Part shown: positions 1 through 9,185 of the stretch, piece after piece | Numbering within the stretch: the first letter of the stretch is position 1 | Layout: every line of letters starts with the position of its first letter | DNA from: Shinella zoogloeoides | Lineage (GTDB): Bacteria; Pseudomonadota; Alphaproteobacteria; Rhizobiales; Rhizobiaceae | Direction of reading: 5' to 3' | Length of the DNA stretch: 64,000 nucleotides | Assembly: GCF_030733845.1 (NCBI RefSeq) | Contig: NZ_CP132311.1 | Coordinates: 1,181,501-1,245,500, forward strand | The notes under the pieces: model-generated | Databases searched by the model: none | The model's input: only the letters and a program-made list of their open reading frames with translations | Told to the model about the DNA's origin: nothing | Program-made: the position numbers and the translations under genes

Positions 1-1073
1 CAGGGCCGGTCGCGCAGGAGGTTCCTGAAGGCGGCGGCAAGCGTCCATGCCATCAGGACGAGGTAGCAGGCAAAGCCGAGCCAGCCATAGGTGGTCAGCG
101 ATTTCAGGTAGATGTTGTGCTCGTCTTCCGGAAACATCGTGCTGAACACCATGGGGCCGATGCCGAGCGGCCGTTCCATGGCCATCAGGAAACCGATGCG
201 ATGGCGCTCGAAGCGGCCGAGATGGCCGCCGTCATAGTCCTGCACGAGCTGGGTTCGGCTGGAGAAGAGATCGGCCACCTTGTCGAACTGCAGCGCGACG
301 ATCAGCGCGACGATCAGGAGGGCGGCGGCCAGGAGGCTGAGAACGAGGATTTTCAGCCGGAAGGCGCCGGTGCGCTCCTTGAGCAGCATGACGAAGACGA
401 GCGCCACGACGCAGAAGAGATAGAGCGCCCAGGCCGCGCGCGAGAAGGACAGGAAGACGCCGAGCGCCAGGATCAGCACGCCGACCACCTTCAGCGGCGC
501 GCCGAGAATGCGGCCCGAAAGCAGGCCGTGCATCAGGTAGAGCGAGGGCGCGATGAGGAAGGGGCCGAAGACGTTGGGGTCCTGGAAGGCGCCCTTGGCG
601 CGATCGTAAAGCGTGAAGGCCTCGGCGCCGGGAAAGGCGTGGAAATAGCCGAGGATGCCGAGCATCGCGGTGATGAGGGCGCTCGCCACCCAGGCCTTGA
701 AGATGAGTTCGAGCCGCGTCGGCTTCGCCTCCACGATGGCGGCGAAGAACACGCTGGACAGCGCCAGGAACAGCGAGACGGCGACGTAGATCGGCCCGCC
801 CGAGAGATCCTTCATCACCGTCAGCGAGAGCATGCCGCCCACATTGAAGAGCAGGAGCAGCACGAGCAGCGGCGCGATGCCGCGCGAGATGCGCAGGCCC
901 ACGATCGCCCAGAGGCCGATGAGGCCCGCCATGAAGAGTTCGTAGGGTGCCGGTTCGCTGATGACGAAGCCTGACAGGAACACGCCCACGAAGACCAGCA
1001 GGGAGCCGAGGATGCCGAGGGCCGCGAGCTGCGGCCGAAAGGGCGGGACGTAGGGGAGGGCCGCGTCGCTCAA
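1..1073 (-). CDS. O-antigen ligase / polysaccharide polymerase family membrane protein (partial)
   Basis: The reading frame runs off the window edge, so the C-terminus is missing; about 357 codons are visible. The translation is a string of hydrophobic segments followed by a long periplasmic-type stretch ending in RFERHRIGFLMAMERPLGIG and then DEHNIYLKSLTTYGWLG, the pattern of the Wzy_C/O-antigen ligase family (WaaL, ExoQ-like polymerases). Such proteins join or polymerise undecaprenyl-linked sugars at the outer face of the inner membrane. The chosen start is TTG at 1073, which overlaps the stop of the upstream sugar transferase gene as TTGA and suggests translational coupling; no better start is seen nearby. 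Last visible gene of a minus-strand polysaccharide operon. Ligase and polymerase cannot be told apart from this fragment. Confidence 0.8.
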   Translation of the reverse strand, partial: MSDAALPYVPPFRPQLAALGILGSLLVFVGVFLSGFVISEPAPYELFMAGLIGLWAIVGLRISRGIAPLLVLLLLFNVGGMLSLTVMKDLSGGPIYVAVSLFLALSSVFFAAIVEAKPTRLELIFKAWVASALITAMLGILGYFHAFPGAEAFTLYDRAKGAFQDPNVFGPFLIAPSLYLMHGLLSGRILGAPLKVVGVLILALGVFLSFSRAAWALYLFCVVALVFVMLLKERTGAFRLKILVLSLLAAALLIVALIVALQFDKVADLFSSRTQLVQDYDGGHLGRFERHRIGFLMAMERPLGIGPMVFSTMFPEDEHNIYLKSLTTYGWLGFACYLVLMAWTLAAAFRNLLRDRP

Positions 1074-2623
1074 TAGGCGTTTTCCGTATTGAGCAGACGG
1101 ATCGGCGTCAGGAACAGGATCTTCAGGTCCAGCCAGAGTGACCAGTTCTCGATATAGTAGAGGTCGAACTCGGTGCGGAAGCGGATCTTGTCGTCATGGT
1201 CGATCTCGCCGCGCCAGCCGTTGATCTGCGCCCAGCCGGTGACGCCCGGTTTCACGCGGTGGCGGGCGAAATAGCCGTCGACGACGTCGACATATTTGCG
1301 GTCGTGCGAGCGGGCCTCGATGGCGTGCGGGCGCGGGCCGACGAGGGAGAGCTCTCCCTTCAGCACGTTGAAGAGTTGCGGCAGCTCGTCGATCGAGGAC
1401 TTGCGCAGGAAGCGGCCGACGCGGGTCACGCGCGGGTCGCCCTTCGTCACCGCGGCGCGCGCCGTCGGATCGGAAAGATGCGTGTACATCGAGCGGAACT
1501 TGTAAACCTGGATGATCTCGTTGTTGAAGCCGTGGCGCTTCTGCATGAAGAGGATCGGGCCGGGCGAGGAAAGCTTCACCGCGATCGCCGCGCCGATCAG
1601 CACCGGCCAGAGCAGGAGGAGCGCCACGACGCTGAAGAAGATGTCGAAGATGCGCTTGGCGACATTGTCCCAGTCGGCGATCGGCTTGTCGAAAATGTCT
1701 AGCATCGGCAGGCTGCCGACCTGGGAATAGCTGCGCGGGCGGAAGCGCAGGCCCTTGGCATGGGCGGCGAGACGAATGTCCACCGGCAGAACCCAGAGCT
1801 TCTTGAGCAGCGTCAGGATGCGCGTCTCGGCCGACAGCGGCAGCGAGATGATCAGCATATCGATGCGCGCCAGGCGGGCGAACTCGACCAGTTCGGCGAC
1901 ATTGCCGAGCTTGGGATAGCCGGCGATGATCGAGGGCGAGCGGCGCTCGTCGCGGTCGTCGAAGATGCCGCAGATGCGGATGTCGTTTTCCGGCTGGTGC
2001 TCGAGCGTGCGGATGAGCTCCTTGGCCGGCTCGCCGCCCCCGACGATGACGGCGCGCCGTTCCATCGTGCCGTTGCGGGCCCAGCGGCGGATCGCATAGG
2101 CGATCACCTGGCGTTCGACGACGAGGTAGACGGCGCCCGCCGCGAACCAGGAGGCGAACCAGACGCGGGAATAGTGATCGCCGGACTTGAAGAAGAAGAG
2201 CACGAGCGCCATGGCGGCAAAGGCTATGGCCCAGGCGGCGAGGATGCGCGGCGTCATGCGCAGCGGCGAGCGGAGCGCGGGAACCTGATAGGCATCGGCA
2301 AGCTGGAGCAGCAGCACGCCGATCGCCGCGCCGCCGACCAGCACGGCGATATAGAGCATGGTCATGCCGATGCCGACATAGGCCGCGTGGATGGAATAAC
2401 CGATGGCCACCAGCGCCGCGAATTCGCCGAGGCGGAGCAGGCCGGTGATCATGGCCGGCGAATAGGTATCCTCGCGGAACTGCTGCGCGATCTTCTGGGC
2501 GAGCGGGTTGAGCTCGACGACCGTGTCCTCCGCGCCGTCCGAGGACGCACCCGCCCGGGTTTCCGAGACCTTGCGCCGGAAGGCTTCGGGATCGAAGGAT
2601 TCGGATTTGTCGACATGGTTCAT
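1070..2623 (-). CDS. Undecaprenyl-phosphate sugar phosphotransferase (WcaJ/ExoY type)
   Basis: 517 aa. It should transfer a sugar-1-phosphate to undecaprenyl phosphate, the first step of exopolysaccharide repeat-unit assembly at the inner membrane. Order of parts: a cluster of hydrophobic segments in the first 150 residues, a Rossmann-like CoA-binding stretch ([15 protein letters not shown]) near residue 190, then the catalytic Bac_transf domain from about residue 320 with a hydrophobic hairpin, the motif KFRSMYTH, the acidic [18 protein letters not shown] segment and the LVGPRPH motif. An upstream in-frame ATG at 2728 would add 35 residues and overlap the preceding glycosyltransferase gene, so the ATG at 2623 is preferred. 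Length and layout match the family that transfers glucose or galactose; the exact sugar is not shown by the sequence. Confidence 0.9.
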   Translation of the reverse strand: MNHVDKSESFDPEAFRRKVSETRAGASSDGAEDTVVELNPLAQKIAQQFREDTYSPAMITGLLRLGEFAALVAIGYSIHAAYVGIGMTMLYIAVLVGGAAIGVLLLQLADAYQVPALRSPLRMTPRILAAWAIAFAAMALVLFFFKSGDHYSRVWFASWFAAGAVYLVVERQVIAYAIRRWARNGTMERRAVIVGGGEPAKELIRTLEHQPENDIRICGIFDDRDERRSPSIIAGYPKLGNVAELVEFARLARIDMLIISLPLSAETRILTLLKKLWVLPVDIRLAAHAKGLRFRPRSYSQVGSLPMLDIFDKPIADWDNVAKRIFDIFFSVVALLLLWPVLIGAAIAVKLSSPGPILFMQKRHGFNNEIIQVYKFRSMYTHLSDPTARAAVTKGDPRVTRVGRFLRKSSIDELPQLFNVLKGELSLVGPRPHAIEARSHDRKYVDVVDGYFARHRVKPGVTGWAQINGWRGEIDHDDKIRFRTEFDLYYIENWSLWLDLKILFLTPIRLLNTENAY

Positions 2624-2702
2624 GGCACGCACCTGTGGAGGCTTTCCCCCGGCATAGCATGAAGCCCCTAAGAAACGTTTACGGGGGCAGGTGGGGCAGT
2701 TC

Positions 2703-3869
2703 TCAGGAAGTGTATCGCTTCCCGCCATTCTGCCCGGCCAGGAGATCGCGGTAGAGGTGGAGCAGCGAGCCTGACATGGCGGAGGCGGAGAAGACTTCCT
2801 TGAAGGCGGCGGGTTCCGGCATGACCTTGCGCAGCCAGGCCGGGTCGCTGACGGCCTGCGCCATGACGGTGGCGAGCGACTGGGCGTCGCCGGGCTCCGT
2901 CAGCGCGATGCTCTCGCGCCCGAGGATTTCGGGAATGCCGCCGACGCGGCTGGCAATGACCGGCTTGCGCGCGGCAAGGGCTTCGAGGACGATATAGGGC
3001 ATCGCCTCGGCGCGGGAGGGGACGACCACGTTGCGGGTGAGGGCGAAGGCGTCGCGCGCCTTCATCGACGGCATGAGCCCGATGCGCCGGCCGAGGCCGA
3101 GCCGGAGCATCATCTGCTCGTACTTCTCCTTGTCCGGTCCGTCGCCCACCATCAGCGCCGAAAGCGGGCGGCCGACGAGGCGTTCGGTGCGGGCGAAGGC
3201 GTCGATGAAGACGTCCGGTCCCTTCAGGTCGCGCAGCATGCCGATATAGAGGAAGTCTACCGCGTCCTCACGCGGATAGACCGTCTCGAAATCGCGGTCG
3301 TGGATGCCGTTGTAGATGCGCTCGGCCCGCACATGCGGCCGGCCGACGCGGGCGATATAGGCATCCTTCTCGTAGTCGCAGACGAAGGTGAGCGCATCGC
3401 CCAGCCGTTCCAGGATCCGCTCGGCCGTCAGGATCGTCAGTCCTGCGGCCGTGCGGTTGGTGTAGTGCAGGCTGCCGCCATGCGGCGAATAGAGGCGGGC
3501 TACGCGATACCTGTTGACCCGCAGGGCTGAGCCGATGAGCCGGGCAATGGCGCCACCCTTGGCGCCGTGCCCGTGCAGCACATCCGGCCGCAAACCTTTT
3601 ATTTCACGATAACTTTCCCGAAAGGCGCCCACGTCGCGCGGGCTGATCGACCGGCTGATCGGCAGGCGCACGAGGCCGAGCGGAAGATAGGGGCGAATCT
3701 CGTCGAAAAGTGAATCCTCGAACGAGCCGCCCGTGAGGCTGTCGCAGATGATGCCGACGTCATGGCCCGCCTTGAAGTGGAACTCGGCAAGGTCGCGCAC
3801 ATGGCGGAAAATCCCGCCGATGGGAGAGCGAAAGCAATGAATGATGCGCAGCGGCCCATCGTCCACCAT
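2703..3869 (-). CDS. GT4 family glycosyltransferase
   Basis: 388 aa. N-terminal donor/acceptor fold begins with LRIIHCFRSPIGGIFRHVRDL, typical of GT-B retaining enzymes. The C-terminal half carries the nucleotide-sugar site: GMLRDLKGPDVFIDAF, MVGDGPDKEKYEQ, then the E-x7-E motif in SRAEAMPYIVLEALAARKP and VGGIPEIL. It lies between an export protein gene (5 bases upstream) and the initiating sugar transferase (79 bases downstream), so it most likely adds one sugar of the exopolysaccharide repeat unit in the cytoplasm. No clear Shine-Dalgarno sequence precedes the ATG; coupling to the upstream stop is likely. Donor and acceptor are unknown. Confidence 0.88.
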   Translation of the reverse strand: MVDDGPLRIIHCFRSPIGGIFRHVRDLAEFHFKAGHDVGIICDSLTGGSFEDSLFDEIRPYLPLGLVRLPISRSISPRDVGAFRESYREIKGLRPDVLHGHGAKGGAIARLIGSALRVNRYRVARLYSPHGGSLHYTNRTAAGLTILTAERILERLGDALTFVCDYEKDAYIARVGRPHVRAERIYNGIHDRDFETVYPREDAVDFLYIGMLRDLKGPDVFIDAFARTERLVGRPLSALMVGDGPDKEKYEQMMLRLGLGRRIGLMPSMKARDAFALTRNVVVPSRAEAMPYIVLEALAARKPVIASRVGGIPEILGRESIALTEPGDAQSLATVMAQAVSDPAWLRKVMPEPAAFKEVFSASAMSGSLLHLYRDLLAGQNGGKRYTS

Positions 3870-3874
3870 GATGG

Positions 3875-4450
3875 TCAGAAGAGCCGTTCGCGAACATAGA
3901 TGGTGTCGCCGGCGAGGATCGGATCGGAGATGGAGACGCGGCCGGTGATGATCTTTCCATTGATCTTGCGGGTCACGTCGACGTCGCGCTGGTTGGCGCG
4001 CGGTGAGAAGCCGCCGGCAACCGCGATGGCATTCTGGATCGTCATGCCGGCGACGTAGCTGTACTGCCCGGCCTGGCCGACTTCGCCCATGACGTAGATG
4101 GAGCGGTAGCGGTCGACCTCGATGGAGACATCCGGATCGCGCAGATAGCCCTGCCGCAGCTTCGCCGCGATGATGCTTTCCAGCTCCTGAATCGTCTGAC
4201 CGCGCGCCGGCACCGCGCCGATGAGCGGGAAGGCGACATAGCCGGCCTGGTCGATCGTGTAGGTATTGCTGAGGCCGGTCTGCTCGAAGACGGTGATGCG
4301 CAGGCGATCGCCGCTGTCCAGCCTGTAGGGCTGAATGGTCGCCTCGTGGAAGGCCTTGGGGGCGGGGCGATAGCCACCGCAGCCCGAGACGACGGGTGCG
4401 ATGAGCGCCAGCGCGAGCAGCATGCCCTTGTTGATCGTTGCGAAACCCAT
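3875..4450 (-). CDS. Wza/ExoF-like polysaccharide export lipoprotein
   Basis: 191 aa. The N-terminus has a lipoprotein-type signal (hydrophobic LLALALIAPVV followed by the lipobox-like VSGC near residue 24). It continues with a Poly_export domain (YRLDSGDRLRITVFEQ, VAFPLIGAVPARGQTIQELE) and an SLBB-like segment (YVMGEVGQAGQYSYVAGMT, IQNAIAVAGGF). Such proteins form the outer-membrane or periplasmic channel part of exopolysaccharide export. It is shorter than E. coli Wza, as is usual for rhizobial export proteins. The ATG at 4450 is chosen over an in-frame TTG at 4468 because GGAA lies about 8 bases upstream. It heads the minus-strand polysaccharide operon and diverges from the Wzc-like gene across a 210-base AT-richer intergenic region. 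Confidence 0.88.
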   Translation of the reverse strand: MGFATINKGMLLALALIAPVVSGCGGYRPAPKAFHEATIQPYRLDSGDRLRITVFEQTGLSNTYTIDQAGYVAFPLIGAVPARGQTIQELESIIAAKLRQGYLRDPDVSIEVDRYRSIYVMGEVGQAGQYSYVAGMTIQNAIAVAGGFSPRANQRDVDVTRKINGKIITGRVSISDPILAGDTIYVRERLF

Positions 4451-4660
4451 TCGCGGTTCCAATCCCAAATCAGAAATCTGGCTCCGTTATCGATCCGTTA
4501 GGGTTAATGGCTGGTAAAGGCGAACCCGCTTTCGACGAGGTGAGGTCAAATTTTTCGCGCAAAAGAAGAAAAGATTGAGAATGACAACCGACGATAATTA
4601 ACTCTTGCGTTACCATGTTTGTTTACCGTGCGCGGAAATCGTCGTGGTTGGAGTTGGGAT

Positions 4661-6889
4661 ATGTCGGGCGTTCACGAGAGGCAGCAGGATGTCGATATCG
4701 ACCTTGGCGGTCTGTTCGGCGCGATCTGGCGCAACCGCATGCGCGTCCTGCTGGCGACCGTCGCCTGTGCGGGGGTGGCCTTCGTCGGCGCGAACCTGAT
4801 CGCGCCGAAATACAAGAGCGAAGCCCGGCTTCTCATCGAGACGCGCGAGCCCGCCTTCACGACGGGGCAGGACCGTGCGCAGGGCCGCGAGCAACCGGCC
4901 TTCGACGAGCTCGGCATTGCCAGCCAGGTGCAGCTCCTGCAATCGGCCGACCTGATCAAGCAGGTCGCGCGCAACATGAAGCTCTATGAACTGGAAGAGT
5001 TCGACACGACCGCGAAACCCTCCGCCGTCTCCGATCTGCTCGTGCTCCTCGGCATAAAGAAGAACCCGCTCGATCTTCCCCCCGAGGAGCGTGTGCTGAA
5101 AGAGTTCTCCGAGAAGCTGGTCGTCTACCAGGTGGAGCGCTCGCGTGTCATCGGCATCGAGTTCTCCTCGAAGGATCCGCGGCTTGCCGCCGAAATCCCG
5201 AACGAGATGGCGAAGGTCTATCTCTCCCTCCAGAGTGGTGCCAAGCTCGATACCAATTCCGAGGCGACGCGCTGGCTGGAGCCGGAAATCGCCAACCTGC
5301 GCGAAAAGGTACGCGAGGCCGAACAGAAGGTCGCCGAATACCGTTCGCAATCCGACCTGTTGCCGACGGGCGAGAATTCCACTTTCGCGGTTCAGCAGCT
5401 AAACGACATTTCGGCGGAAGTCGCCCGCATGCGCGGCGAGCGCGCCAATGCCGAAGCGCGGGCGGAAAGCGTGCGCGCGGTGCTGAAGAACGGCGGCGCG
5501 CCGGACACGCTCACCGATGTCGTCGGCTCGCAGATGATCCAGCGGCTGAAGGAGAGCGAGGCGCAGATCCAGGGCCAGATTTCCGACCTTTCCACCTCGC
5601 TGCTGGAGGGGCATCCGCGGCTGAAGGGCCTGCGCTCGCAGCTCACCGGCATCCGCGGGCAGATCAAGGCGGAAACCCAGAAGATACTGTCCAGCCTCGA
5701 AAACGAGGCGAAGACGGCCGCCATGCGCGAAACGCAACTCGTGCAGCAGCTCAACACGCTGAAGGCGAACGCCGCGCGCGCCGGCGAGGACGAAGTCGGC
5801 CTCAAGGCGCTGGAGCGCGAGGCTGCCGCCCAGCGCCAGCTGCTTGAAACCTACCTTGCGCGCTACCGCGAGGCGACGTCGCGCACCGACAGCAGCTCGA
5901 CGCCGGCCGATGCGCGCATCATTTCCGCCGCCGTCGAACCGACCGAAGTGTCCTTCCCGAAGGTCGTGCCGATCACCATCGTCGGCGGCGTTGCCGGCTT
6001 TGCGCTCAGCGCCATCGTCATCCTGCTGGCCGAGCTCTTCTCGGGCCGTGCGCTGAAGCCGGTGGGATCGGCCGCGACCGTGCCCTATCGCCGGGAAGAT
6101 GACGACGAGGAGATGGAATCGGTCGCCATCGTGCACGAGCCTGCCGTCCGGAACCCGGCGGCCCGTCCCGAATACGGCGCTATCAAGGATATCGGCGTGC
6201 CCGCACGGTCGCTGCTGTCGGATATCGGCCCTGCCGAAGAAGACGAGGACGAAGCGGTTGAACCCGCCTTCGCCGAGCCCGGCCCTGAAGAGGACGGCGA
6301 TTTCACGGTCGCTGCCGTTGCCCGGCATCTGATCGAGAACAACATTTCCGTCACTGTCTCCGTTTCGCCCTCCGGCGACCGGGGCTCCACCGCGACCGTC
6401 ATGCTTGCCCGCCATATTGCGGAACAGCATCGCAAGACGCTGATCATCGACCTGACGGGCTCGGCCTGCCCGACGCGCCTGATGGCGCAGTCCGTGCACC
6501 TTCCCGGCATCACCGATCTTCTCGTCGGCGACGCCGCCTTCGGTGACATCATCCACGGCGACCGGCTCTCCGGCGCGCATATCATTCCGCGCGGCAACGC
6601 CAATATCAAGCGCGCCATGCGCGGCATCGACCGGCTGGCGATGGTCATCGATTCGCTGTCCGACGCCTACGACACGGTGATCGTCGAATGCGGCCCGGCC
6701 GAGGTGGAAGGCGTGCGCCGCCTGACGCGCGGGCAGGAGACGGACATCATCCTCTCCATTCCCGGCGCGGACGAGGACGAGATCGTCGACCTCATCGGCG
6801 CCTTCGGCGAGGCCGGCTACAACGAGATCGTGCTGATGACGGGCGAGGGGAGCGAACCGCCCCACCATCCGGGCCGCCGGGCGGCCTAG
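4661..6889 (+). CDS. Wzz/Wzc-like exopolysaccharide chain-length and transport protein (ExoP type)
   Basis: 742 aa. N-terminal Wzz domain: IDLGGLFGAIWRNRMRVLL enters a first transmembrane helix near residues 25-45. A long periplasmic coiled-coil region follows (about 180-420, rich in E, Q, R, A), then a second helix near 435-455 after EPTEVSFPKVVP. An acidic linker (about 470-550) leads to a C-terminal ParA/BY-kinase-like fold. There the P-loop reads SPSGDRGSTATVML: the expected GK[ST] lysine is absent. The strands TLIIDL and DTVIVECGPA resemble Walker A' and B. No C-terminal tyrosine cluster is seen. The start ATG at 4661 has GGAG 11 bases upstream; an in-frame ATG at 4619 is less likely. 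It probably controls polymer length with the Wza-like partner but may not be an active kinase. Confidence 0.87.
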   Translation: MSGVHERQQDVDIDLGGLFGAIWRNRMRVLLATVACAGVAFVGANLIAPKYKSEARLLIETREPAFTTGQDRAQGREQPAFDELGIASQVQLLQSADLIKQVARNMKLYELEEFDTTAKPSAVSDLLVLLGIKKNPLDLPPEERVLKEFSEKLVVYQVERSRVIGIEFSSKDPRLAAEIPNEMAKVYLSLQSGAKLDTNSEATRWLEPEIANLREKVREAEQKVAEYRSQSDLLPTGENSTFAVQQLNDISAEVARMRGERANAEARAESVRAVLKNGGAPDTLTDVVGSQMIQRLKESEAQIQGQISDLSTSLLEGHPRLKGLRSQLTGIRGQIKAETQKILSSLENEAKTAAMRETQLVQQLNTLKANAARAGEDEVGLKALEREAAAQRQLLETYLARYREATSRTDSSSTPADARIISAAVEPTEVSFPKVVPITIVGGVAGFALSAIVILLAELFSGRALKPVGSAATVPYRREDDDEEMESVAIVHEPAVRNPAARPEYGAIKDIGVPARSLLSDIGPAEEDEDEAVEPAFAEPGPEEDGDFTVAAVARHLIENNISVTVSVSPSGDRGSTATVMLARHIAEQHRKTLIIDLTGSACPTRLMAQSVHLPGITDLLVGDAAFGDIIHGDRLSGAHIIPRGNANIKRAMRGIDRLAMVIDSLSDAYDTVIVECGPAEVEGVRRLTRGQETDIILSIPGADEDEIVDLIGAFGEAGYNEIVLMTGEGSEPPHHPGRRAA

Positions 6890-6913
6890 TGGCGATAAAG
6901 TATGCCGGCCGGG

Positions 6914-7279
6914 CTATTGCGGTTGCGACGAGGGCGCGACCGGGTCGAGCTGCGTATCGCTCGGCGAGGCCGTGCCTGCGCGGGAACCGGAGATGGAATA
7001 CGGGCTCGCCTGCGGCGTGCCTTTGGTATGCTTGAGCCAGCAGCCGCCGACCGTGCCAGGCGGCGGCGTACAGAGCGTCCACACGACGCATTTCGGCTCC
7101 GCCACGCACAGCGCCTGGCACGCGGCCCAGTCGCCGCCGGCAATGTCCCGCCCGATGATATCGTTTCCGAAATAGTTGATCTGGTGTTCGATGCCGTCGG
7201 ACGCCATGGCGACGCCGGGAAGGATGAGGGCAAGGACGGGAAGAAGTCTTGAAAGACGGCGCGTGCTGCTGGGCTTCAT
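6914..7279 (-). CDS. Small secreted PAN/Apple-domain protein
   Basis: 121 aa. Begins with a Sec-type signal peptide (MKPSSTRRLSRLLPVLALIL, cleavage expected after VAMA). The mature part has the spacing of a PAN_4/Apple domain: GGDWAACQALCVAEPKCVVWTL, then CTPPPGTVGGCWLKHT, with six cysteines likely paired as disulphides in the periplasm or outside the cell. The tail is serine/proline-rich and disordered-looking. PAN domains bind protein or carbohydrate; in this polysaccharide neighbourhood a sugar-binding role is a guess. The ATG at 7279 is chosen because it starts the signal peptide; longer in-frame starts add an unrelated charged stretch. Convergent with the upstream Wzc-like gene. Confidence 0.75.
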   Translation of the reverse strand: MKPSSTRRLSRLLPVLALILPGVAMASDGIEHQINYFGNDIIGRDIAGGDWAACQALCVAEPKCVVWTLCTPPPGTVGGCWLKHTKGTPQASPYSISGSRAGTASPSDTQLDPVAPSSQPQ

Positions 7280-7376
7280 GGCCTTTTCCGCTATTTCGAG
7301 AACAGGCCTCAACTCTAGGGCAAGATGTTCGCCGCTGTCATCCCCGCGACGGTCTTTCTTCGCAGCACCGATGAGA

Positions 7377-8603
7377 TCAATCGGTTTCGCCGCCGCGCGC
7401 CGCTTCCGCCCGGCCGAACCGCATGCGCTGCACGAAGGCATAGACCTGCGGGTTCTGCTTGATGAGGCGTTTGGCGGCGGTCTTCGCCCGATGCGCGGCC
7501 GCCGCCGCCCGGCCGGCCACCGTGACGGGGAAGAGCAGGTCGTGCTGAAGCGTCTCGATCCTGCACCAGGAGCGCTTGTAGGGCTGGTCGCCGATGCCGA
7601 AATCGAAGAGCGGCGCGCCTTCGCGGCACAGTTGCTCGATCACCAGATGAAACAGGAATTCGCCGGGGCTGGCCTCGGCCGCGACGCTGTCGTCGATCGA
7701 GCCGAACTGGCAGATGACGTGATCGCCTTTGCGCGAGAGGCCCGTCATTGCCGCAATATGCCCCTCGTGCTCGCCCTTGAGGCGAAGGGCGTGGAGCCGA
7801 AGGCAATAGTCGCCGTCTGCCGCCGGAATGGCGGCGAGCTTGCGGAAGAAGGCGCGGGTCGGTTCGTCACGGAAGACGTCGGGCAGGCCCATCGTCTCGA
7901 AGCGCGCGCCCTTCTGGCGAAAGAACGTTTCCAGCAGGACGAGCGATTGCTCGCCGCCTTGCGCCACCATATGTTCGTAGCCGCCGACTGCCGCCAGGCG
8001 ACGCTCGGAACTGCGGGCCTTCTTGCGGCGGCGCTTGGCGTTGAGCTGCGCCAGCGTCCCGTCGAAATCCTCGAAGAGTTCGAGCTGGAAGGCCGCATTC
8101 TGGTTCAGCGCCGCGGGCAGGCCGGCAAAGGGGCTCGTCCCGCCGCGCCATTCCAGCGGCATCTTTTCAAGCAGCAGGAGATCGAAGGAGCGGGCAAGCT
8201 CGCCGCGGGCACGCTCCAGCGCCTCACGCAGCCGGATTCCGGCGCCGGGAGCACGGAATGCCTTGGTATAGAGGCCTGTATTGATGTTGCTGAAGGCGGT
8301 GCCGATCAGGTGTGCGGTGCGAATCGGCCCATGTCGCACGATTTCGAGCGGCAGGATGAACTGGGTGCGCCCCTCGCAGAACCCCTCGACGATCAGCGGC
8401 TCGCAGCCATGCGTCTCCACCCAGGCCCGGCACCAGTCATAGCTTTGATGCAGCGAAAGATGGCCTTGCGCCTCGATGGCGCGCCACGCGCCTTCGAGCG
8501 GTTCCATGCGGCTATGCAAGCGAAGGGAAAGCGGCAGCGCGCCGGCGCTCTCCAGCGCCGGATCGACAAGCGCGTGCTCGGACGCCTTGATCTGCAGTTG
8601 CAT
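7377..8603 (-). CDS. CelD/BcsL-like GNAT-fold acetyltransferase
   Basis: 408 aa. It matches the pattern of the CelD/BcsL (Acetyltransf_6) family: an N-terminal half with WRAIEAQGHLSLHQSYDWCRAWVETH, and a C-terminal GNAT-like half with LRLKGEHEGHIAAMTGLSR and PGEFLFHLVIEQLCREGAPLFDFGIGDQPYKRSW split by ordinary sequence. Family members are linked to cellulose or exopolysaccharide acylation in rhizobia; the true acceptor here is unknown. The ATG at 8603 has GGAG a few bases upstream; a GTG directly before it is an alternative that adds one residue. The gene follows the polysaccharide locus and probably belongs to it functionally, though 160 bases upstream and 97 bases downstream separate it from its neighbours. 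Confidence 0.75.
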   Translation of the reverse strand: MQLQIKASEHALVDPALESAGALPLSLRLHSRMEPLEGAWRAIEAQGHLSLHQSYDWCRAWVETHGCEPLIVEGFCEGRTQFILPLEIVRHGPIRTAHLIGTAFSNINTGLYTKAFRAPGAGIRLREALERARGELARSFDLLLLEKMPLEWRGGTSPFAGLPAALNQNAAFQLELFEDFDGTLAQLNAKRRRKKARSSERRLAAVGGYEHMVAQGGEQSLVLLETFFRQKGARFETMGLPDVFRDEPTRAFFRKLAAIPAADGDYCLRLHALRLKGEHEGHIAAMTGLSRKGDHVICQFGSIDDSVAAEASPGEFLFHLVIEQLCREGAPLFDFGIGDQPYKRSWCRIETLQHDLLFPVTVAGRAAAAAHRAKTAAKRLIKQNPQVYAFVQRMRFGRAEAARGGETD

Positions 8604-8767
8604 CACTCCGACCTTTGCCTGGACCAGCGACCCGTATCATCGCGGCACGATAGGTGCCAACTTGCGAAAATGGGTTAAGTTTGGCGGCGGCCTGCTGCCT
8701 GCCTCGCCGAAATCGGCGGGCGCGGTTAGCGATTTCATAACGGTGGCGTCATCGCGCGAACGGCCGT

Positions 8768-8986
8768 CTACTCGTCGCGGGGCTTTCCGGGCTTCTCCAT
8801 CCACTTGATGATCAGCATGGCCGGCAGGATCCAGAGCAGGCCGGTCACCGTGAAATAGAGGAGGTGGATGTACCACGGCGATTGGCCGAGCGTCGCGGCG
8901 GCGACGGTCGTGGCGACCAGCGCATAGACGAGCACGAGGATGATGATCAGTACCGTGCCGATCAGTTTGCGAAGGCGAGGGGGCAT
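8768..8986 (-). CDS. DUF2842 small membrane protein
   Basis: 72 aa. Two predicted transmembrane helices (about 8-30, [21 protein letters not shown], and 40-62, [22 protein letters not shown]) with a short loop, and a charged C-terminus EKPGKPRDE. The [10 protein letters not shown] start and the [15 protein letters not shown] second helix are the hallmark of DUF2842, found widely in alphaproteobacteria. Function unknown. The ATG at 8986 is preferred because an upstream in-frame start would add an arginine-rich segment not seen in this family. It is divergent from ctaA, and its association with the cox15 gene is common in the group, so a link to cytochrome oxidase maturation is possible but unproven. 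Confidence 0.78.
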   Translation of the reverse strand: MPPRLRKLIGTVLIIILVLVYALVATTVAAATLGQSPWYIHLLYFTVTGLLWILPAMLIIKWMEKPGKPRDE

Positions 8987-9185
8987 TGTCGGTCTTTCAG
9001 TTTCGGAGCGGCGGCGTGGCCGCGACGGCATGCCGCAAAGGTTCGGGCCTTGTTTTGCACGGGCCGGTCAGGCAAATCAACGCTGGAGCAGTTCGGGCAA
9101 AAGCGCGCAGGTGGTTTTGCCGCCGAAATTGCAGGGAAAGAGCCAGAATGGCGGTGTTGCCGCCGTGCTGACAGGAGCCGAGAGA

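Noticed and set aside
4451..4660. A defined promoter pair in the divergent polysaccharide intergenic region.
   Set aside because: The region is AT-richer but I could not find a convincing -35/-10 pair with correct spacing on either strand.
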